The position numbers and the translations under genes were made by a program. A stretch of 26,418 nt of DNA from CAYTOF01 sp964439435 (GTDB lineage Bacteria > Bacillota > Clostridia > Oscillospirales > QAMX01): the NCBI GenBank assembly GCA_964439435.1, contig CAYTOF010000031.1, positions 1 through 26,418 of the forward strand, in the 5' to 3' direction. The notes beneath the pieces were generated by a model. It worked only from the letters and a program-made list of their open reading frames with translations. It ran no database searches and was not told the DNA's origin. Of this stretch, positions 22,938-26,418 are shown piece by piece (position 1 is the stretch's first letter; every line of letters begins with the position of its first letter).

Positions 22938-22980
22938 GAGTTCACAATTATGTGGAAAACTATGTGGAAGTTGTGAATCT
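22938..22980. repeat. Inverted repeat with internal direct repeats (TGTGGAA motif)
   Basis: TTCACAA (22941-22947) and TTGTGAA (22971-22977) are inverted arms, extended outward by GAG/CTC with one bulged base. Between them TTATGTGGAA (22948-22957) and CTATGTGGAA (22960-22969) are direct repeats 12 bases apart. On the minus strand they read TTCCACATA, near the DnaA box TTATCCACA (one mismatch for TTTTCCACA). Role unknown; a protein-binding cluster is plausible. Confidence 0.6.
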
Positions 22981-23083
22981 CCTAAATAAAAATGGCAAAT
23001 TGAGGGTGTAAAGCTATTTAGCTTTATCTGAATGGCGTCGCCGTCGGTGTGTATATTTGCATATGTTAATGAATATCGAGCTG

Positions 23084-23144
23084 AAAATGGCAGAGGGAGA
23101 TAAATTTTCAGCTAACAAAAATCGTCAAAATCAATATAATAAAA
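23084..23144 (+). repeat. Promoter-like repeat, copy 1 (upstream of the anti-sigma-like gene)
   Basis: About 61 bases that match 24879-24940 with seven mismatches and one single-base gap by eye. Shared blocks are AAAATGGCAGAG, AAATTTTCA, CAAAAATCGTCAAAA and ATATAATAA. TATAAT is at 23135-23140, but the expected -35 region reads CTAACA, weaker than in copy 2. The predicted start is about 200 bases before the small ORF at 23342. Confidence 0.75.
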
Positions 23145-23341
23145 GCTTCTCATAATAAATGCTACAACAAAAAAATTATGTGAATGAGAGTAGTGGAGAA
23201 TAATAGAGACATAAGGAACGACTGTTATAGGAAGCCAGTTCTACCACACTCAAGCGGATAAATATGATGAATAAAATATTTCGCATAAAAACTGCGAGAA
23301 GTCCGAGGATTATACGTCTAATAAGTAGAGGAAGTTAATCC

Positions 23342-23422
23342 ATGGATAATGGTACAAGTAGCGACCATCGTTTCCTTGATGATGATGACAACAAGGAGGG
23401 CTTTGTATATGAAGAATTATGA
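23342..23422 (+). CDS. Possible 26-residue acidic small ORF overlapping the next start
   Basis: MDNGTSSDHRFLDDDDNKEG... ends in FVYEEL with its stop 14 bases inside the next coding region. AGAGGAAG (23326-23333) lies eight bases before the ATG. The frame is closed by TAA just upstream. The overlap with the anti-sigma-like gene suggests translational coupling, or a remnant of the C-terminus of a sigma factor gene that would normally sit here. No family is recognised and it may not be expressed. Confidence 0.25.
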   Translation: MDNGTSSDHRFLDDDDNKEGFVYEEL

Positions 23423-24519
23423 AGAAACGGCCGAAAGCGTTTTCAGACGCAGTAATGCTATAATTAAGAAAAGAGCGGAAAGAAGAAAAACATTGCGACT
23501 CATCACTTCGGTATTATCTTGCTTTTTATTAGTTCTCCTTTTCGGGACAGATACTTCAAACGGAGTATTCAACCGCACTCCTTTCGAGATATTGGATGTG
23601 GGCACTTCGCAGTATCAATCTACCGCATCCAAATGACACACAGCCAAGTCAAGGCTCCAATTCTGAAATCCCAAGCAACGGGAACACGCAAGGAAACTCT
23701 GATAATGATCTTCTTTTCACACCGGAATACCCTGATATTGTTTGGGCTGAGAAAATTTCAAGCGACAATGGATTGGTCGACCGGAATGGTAAACGAATAG
23801 AGGTCGGTCTTTATGAGGCACTATCACATTATTCGGACGATACTGTTTTTGCAATTGTAACACAGGCTAGCGGCGGTAAAAATCAGGAATACCGTCAGTT
23901 TGTTTACAACGGAAAAACGTTGGTCGAATATGAGAAGGAGGTTGAAGAAGAAAGAAAATTATCAGAAAAGCTCCCACTGTTATTTAAAAGCGGAGATGAT
24001 TTAAAGTACGGAGAAGCGCTGTATAAAATCGGAAATGACAAAGGCCAGAAGTGGTCCAAAGAGCATTACGACAGCATAGTTGCCTATTTCGGCGAGGGAC
24101 TGCTGTCAAAATATATAGTTGAAGGAGAGTTTCTTCGAGAAAAGCTCGAATACGACTACAGCCAGCCGGTGACGGTAACCGCCGAAATTGCATGGTATAA
24201 AGCATATGATGCGTATGAGAACCATATTATCCAACAAACCAAGGAGCAGCTTACCGAGCAAGGAGTTATATTTGAAAGCAAAAATGCTGTTTATAATACT
24301 AATGTGATAAAATATCCGCTTGCAGACAACCTTGTTTCGGAAGAGGCATATATCAGTATTGAGAGAAGCAAACCGTATATAATCATTTATCTGTCGAAAG
24401 AAAAGTTTTCTTCGCTTACAGGCAATTATGAACATGTCATTTTCCGTCTTGCCGATAGAAATACCCGCGACGGAACATTCCCGTCTGATCCCGCAGATGC
24501 CATGATTGTTTTCGATTGA
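23409..24519 (+). pseudogene. Anti-sigma-like membrane protein gene with a frameshift
   Basis: The gene starts at ATG 23409 after AAGGAGGG (23393-23400). The first 75 residues resemble membrane proteins found beside ECF sigma factors in Clostridia: MKNYEETAESVFRRSNAII, a basic KKRAERRKTLR stretch, then one membrane segment (LITSVLSCFLLVLLFG). The frame stops at TGA 23634-23636. Coding clearly continues in the +1 frame, NDTQPSQGSNSEIP, a low-complexity linker, then a soluble domain from PEYPDIVWAEK to DPADAMIVFD ending at 24519. Removing one A from AAA at about 23631-23633 joins the two parts smoothly (STASNDTQ). The topology would be a cytoplasmic N-terminus and an outside domain. It may be a true pseudogene, a sequencing error in an A run, or a +1 shift at AAA TGA C. 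No intact sigma factor gene precedes it. Confidence 0.65.
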
Positions 24520-24590
24520 TGATTGACGCAGATCAATAATTGACGTTATTATCACTCGAGGAAGCAATTGCACTATTAAAAAGATTGTGA

Positions 24591-24640
24591 CTGATGACAA
24601 GTGGGGAGCTTGTCATCAGAACGAGCTGTGCTGGCAGCTC
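24591..24640. other. Two tandem hairpins upstream of a terminator (possible structured RNA)
   Basis: CTGATGACAAG (24591-24601) pairs perfectly with CTTGTCATCAG (24609-24619) over 11 bp with a 7-base loop. GAGCTG (24623-24628) pairs with CAGCTC (24635-24640). With the terminator at 24667-24702 they make three hairpins within 112 bases, the layout of a small RNA or an attenuator. No known RNA family was recognised and no promoter was identified directly upstream. Confidence 0.5.
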
Positions 24641-24666
24641 CGCCGGGTAATCGTAAAAATTTGATA

Positions 24667-24704
24667 AAAAGCCGATGCGCGGAAATCCGCGTATCGGCTT
24701 TTGC
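24667..24704 (+). terminator. Strong intrinsic terminator, third hairpin of the cluster
   Basis: AAAAGCCGATGCGCGG (24667-24682) pairs with 24687-24702 over 16 positions with one G-U pair and a four-base AAAT loop, ending in TTTT. It is symmetric and could act in both directions. It lies about 150 bases after the anti-sigma-like gene. Confidence 0.9.
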
Positions 24705-24878
24705 ACCGGCGTTAAAGCGTCCAGTGCGTAAACATGAGGGAGAGTTTTCCCCCGCCTCATACTGCTGGTGGTACATCGTGAACAGGTTTCGTCCCTCAAT
24801 CCACGGTGGAAGGGTAGCCCAAGTCGCGGCTCGGCGCGTTTTTAAACAGTGGAATCTTTTAAAATATTAAAAAATTTA
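24703..24878. other. Gene-free stretch before the oxidoreductase promoter
   Basis: Part of a 476-bp gene-free stretch (24520-24995). Open frames on both strands here lack ribosome binding sites and family resemblance. ATGAGG/CCTCAT (about 24735-24761) and CGCG/CGCG followed by TTTTT (24825-24843) are minor hairpins; the second could be a weak terminator. The base composition is GC-richer than the flanking AT-rich promoter repeat, so it may derive from something else, but nothing is recognised. Confidence 0.4.
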
Positions 24879-24940
24879 AAAATGGCAGAGCGAGAAAAAT
24901 TTTCAACTTGCAAAAATCGTCAAAAATCGATATAATAATA
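24879..24940 (+). repeat. Promoter-like repeat, copy 2 (upstream of the oxidoreductase)
   Basis: The second copy of the 61-bp element at 23084-23144. It holds a good promoter: TTGCAA (24908-24913) and TATAAT (24931-24936), 17 bases apart, with conserved CAAAAATCGTCAAAA between the boxes. The TATAAT is also the centre of GATAT-aata-ATATC (24929-24942). The predicted start is about 50 bases before the oxidoreductase gene. Confidence 0.8.
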
Positions 24941-24995
24941 TCTGGTCTAAATATCCACCTTGAAAATATTATGTGTTCAGGAAAGGAAATTGATT

Positions 24996-26078
24996 ATGGG
25001 TAAGTTTAGAGTGGCAGTTATTGGTTGCGGCGGCATTGCAAACGGCAAACACATGCCGGCCCTTGCAAAGCTTAAAAATGTCGAGCTTGTTGCCTTTTGC
25101 GACATCATTGTCGGGCGTGCCGAAAAAGCAGCCGAAGAATATGGCGTGGATAGCGCCGGTGTGTATGAGTCCTATGTAGAGCTTTTGAAAAAAGAAAAGC
25201 TTGATGTGGTGCATGTCTGCACTCCGAACCGCTCACACTGCGAGATATCCGTTGCTGCAATGGAAGCCGGCTGTCATGTCATGTGTGAAAAGCCGATGGC
25301 CATTAACGAAGCTGACGCGAAAAAAATGCTCGAAACATCCAAGAAAACAGGCAAAAAACTCACAATTGGCTATCAGAGCCGCTACCGTGCCGACTCGCAA
25401 TATCTCAAGACTGAATGCGAAAAAGGTTCACTCGGGAACATATACTATGCCAAAGCCCATGCGCTCAGACGCAGAGCAGTCCCGACATGGGGCGTGTTTT
25501 TAAACGAAGAAGAGCAGGGCGGCGGGCCCCTGGTGGACATTGGAACCCATGCTCTTGACCTGACTCTTTGGATGATGGACAATTACAAGCCCAAATACTG
25601 TGTCGGAACAAAGTATCGCGAAATAGCAAGCCAAAGAGGCAACACAGGCAATGCTTGGGGCGATTGGGATCCGGATGAGTACACAGTCGAAGACAGCTGC
25701 TTTGGATTTGTCGTGATGGAAAATGGCGCCACAATCGTTTTGGAGTCCTCTTGGGCGCTCAACACGCTTGATGTTCGCGAAGCTCAGACAACCCTGTGCG
25801 GCAGCATAGCAGGTGCGGACATGGCCGATGGACTGCGCATCAACGGTGTCCAAAATGGCAGACAATATGTCTTGAAACCCGACTTTAAAGCCGGCAGTGT
25901 CGCCTTCTATGAGGGCAGCTCCGGTGGTAAACCCGAAGACATAGAGGCATACCAATGGTATGAGGCCATTAAAAACGATACAGATCCCTGTGTGACAGCG
26001 GAACAAGCTTACATCGTTTCCGCCATCCTTGACGGCATCTACAAATCCGCAGAGACAGGCCAGCCTTTCTATTTCTAA
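24996..26078 (+). CDS. Gfo/Idh/MocA-family oxidoreductase
   Basis: 360 residues. These NAD(P)-dependent enzymes act on sugars, inositols or related compounds. The Rossmann motif is VAVIGCGGIANGKHMPAL (GCGGIA at 10-15), followed by VVHVCTPNRSH. The catalytic motif EKP is at 98-100 (CHVMCEKPMAI). In the C-terminal domain D181-x-G-T-H185 (GGGPLVDIGTHALDLTLWMMD) supplies the family's conserved His and Asp. Length fits. The frame opens at 24960, but ATG 24996 follows GAAAGGAAA at about eight bases. The gene is monocistronic: it has its own promoter repeat upstream and a strong terminator after it. The substrate cannot be read from sequence; the conserved linker GYQSRYRADSQYLK suggests a sugar-type acceptor. 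Confidence 0.92.
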   Translation: MGKFRVAVIGCGGIANGKHMPALAKLKNVELVAFCDIIVGRAEKAAEEYGVDSAGVYESYVELLKKEKLDVVHVCTPNRSHCEISVAAMEAGCHVMCEKPMAINEADAKKMLETSKKTGKKLTIGYQSRYRADSQYLKTECEKGSLGNIYYAKAHALRRRAVPTWGVFLNEEEQGGGPLVDIGTHALDLTLWMMDNYKPKYCVGTKYREIASQRGNTGNAWGDWDPDEYTVEDSCFGFVVMENGATIVLESSWALNTLDVREAQTTLCGSIAGADMADGLRINGVQNGRQYVLKPDFKAGSVAFYEGSSGGKPEDIEAYQWYEAIKNDTDPCVTAEQAYIVSAILDGIYKSAETGQPFYF

Positions 26079-26130
26079 GAAAGGGAAATTTGCCGGAAAT
26101 CAAAACACTATAACATAGCCGCAAATAAGA

Positions 26131-26164
26131 GCAAGGCTCGGAGAAAATTCCGAGCCTTGCTTTT
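26131..26164 (+). terminator. Bidirectional terminator after the oxidoreductase
   Basis: GCAAGGCTCGGA (26131-26142) pairs perfectly with TCCGAGCCTTGC (26149-26160), with a six-base loop (GAAAAT) and TTTT at 26161-26164. It lies between two convergent genes and probably serves both. Confidence 0.93.
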
Positions 26165-26183
26165 ATTCTGTGTATTTGGCAAT

Positions 26184-26418
26184 TTATTGTGGCGGGGCCA
26201 TCCTGGTGGTCTGGCGCTGTGCCATGACTAGGTTGTAGTAGATGCCTTTCATTTCCAACAGTTCGTCGTGTGTGCCCATCTCAGCTACACGGCCCTTATC
26301 GATGCAGACAAGCTTTGTCGCGTGACGCAGGGTAGAGAGCCTGTGGGCTATTGCAAATGTCGTCCTGCCCTTTATAAGGCGCTCGAGAGCCTCTTGTATA
26401 AGGTGCTCTGTCTCGGTG
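26184..26418 (-). CDS. ABC transporter ATP-binding/permease protein, C-terminal end (partial)
   Basis: The last 78 codons of a gene that continues beyond the right edge. The minus-strand frame starts with TETEHLIQEALERLIKGRTT, followed by the switch histidine in FAIAHRLSTLRHATKL and GRVAEMGTHDELLEMKGIYYNLV. These are the D-loop-to-C-terminus segments of an exporter-type ATPase, as in the fused membrane-ATPase (multidrug, lipid A or peptide) half-transporters. The DELL...GIYYNL ending is typical of that fused type. The short tail MAQRQTTRMAPPQ follows. The Walker A and B motifs and the membrane domain lie outside. Substrate cannot be judged. It converges with the oxidoreductase at a shared terminator. 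Confidence 0.92.
   Translation of the reverse strand, partial: TETEHLIQEALERLIKGRTTFAIAHRLSTLRHATKLVCIDKGRVAEMGTHDELLEMKGIYYNLVMAQRQTTRMAPPQ

Larger units (their letters stand above)
22797..23341. other. 545-bp gene-poor stretch after enolase
   Basis: No credible ORF on either strand. It holds an inverted repeat with internal direct repeats (22938-22980), a short hairpin TAAAGCT/AGCTTTA (23009-23026), and the first copy of a promoter-like repeat (23084-23144). About 200 bases of leader follow with no recognised feature. TATAAT at 22910-22915 has no fitting -35 box. No clear terminator for enolase was found; only imperfect AT-rich stems occur at about 22845-22875. Confidence 0.5.

Noticed and set aside
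24601..24870. ORF of 89 codons over the hairpin cluster, and the opposite-strand frame 24533-24799
   Set aside because: Both cross strong hairpins and a terminator, lack a ribosome binding site and match no family.
1..26418. CRISPR array, insertion sequence, prophage or integron
   Set aside because: No regularly spaced repeats, transposase, integrase or phage gene was seen in any frame.

Overview
The window looks like chromosomal DNA from an anaerobic, fermentative Firmicute, most likely class Clostridia. The signs are strong AGGAGG-type ribosome binding sites, consensus TTGACA/TATAAT promoters, many intrinsic terminators, a type III glutamine synthetase tail, a Rex repressor beside a bifunctional aldehyde-alcohol dehydrogenase, and an anti-sigma-like membrane protein of a kind common in that class. 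No marker gene fixes the species.

Layout, left to right. The 3' end of glnN (1-230) is followed by a translationally coupled three-gene operon (452-4166): a family-10-like glycoside hydrolase, an HpaI-type aldolase and a metal-dependent amidohydrolase. This looks like a small carbohydrate or sugar-acid catabolic module. Next come rex and adhE (4397-7670), the redox and fermentation module, preceded by a perfect 26-bp inverted repeat over the rex promoter. A uroporphyrinogen-decarboxylase-like protein (7826-8902) and a GH2 beta-galactosidase-type enzyme (9157-11481) follow, each with its own promoter. A tRNA-Val(GAC) with a consensus promoter and a strong terminator lies at 11537-11723.

From 11724 to about 13840 the sequence is AT-richer and accessory in look: a gene-poor stretch, an acidic protein with two zinc ribbons, an ORF interrupted by one TGA, and a nicotinamidase. 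A minus-strand pair (MATE transporter, then acyl-ACP thioesterase) occupies 13967-16124. Divergent from it are manA, a second amidohydrolase with a TTG start, birA without a DNA-binding domain, and a metal-exporter-like membrane protein (16423-20031). The cca gene (minus) and the enolase gene (plus) share a divergent promoter region at 21390-21449.

The last part is less ordinary. A 545-bp gene-poor stretch after enolase holds inverted and direct repeats and the first copy of a 61-bp promoter-like repeat. A frameshifted anti-sigma-like gene follows, then a run of hairpins ending in a strong terminator, then the second copy of the repeat, which drives a Gfo/Idh/MocA oxidoreductase. The window ends inside an ABC transporter on the minus strand.

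The window is mainly central and fermentative metabolism with several uncharacterised carbohydrate genes. No CRISPR array, insertion sequence or prophage was seen. The main novelty candidates are regulatory: promoters embedded in inverted repeats, the duplicated promoter module, and the hairpin cluster at 24591-24702. Among the proteins they are the coupled hydrolase-aldolase-amidohydrolase operon and a metal exporter apparently without the family's usual cysteines. All family assignments come from reading motifs by eye, with no database search.
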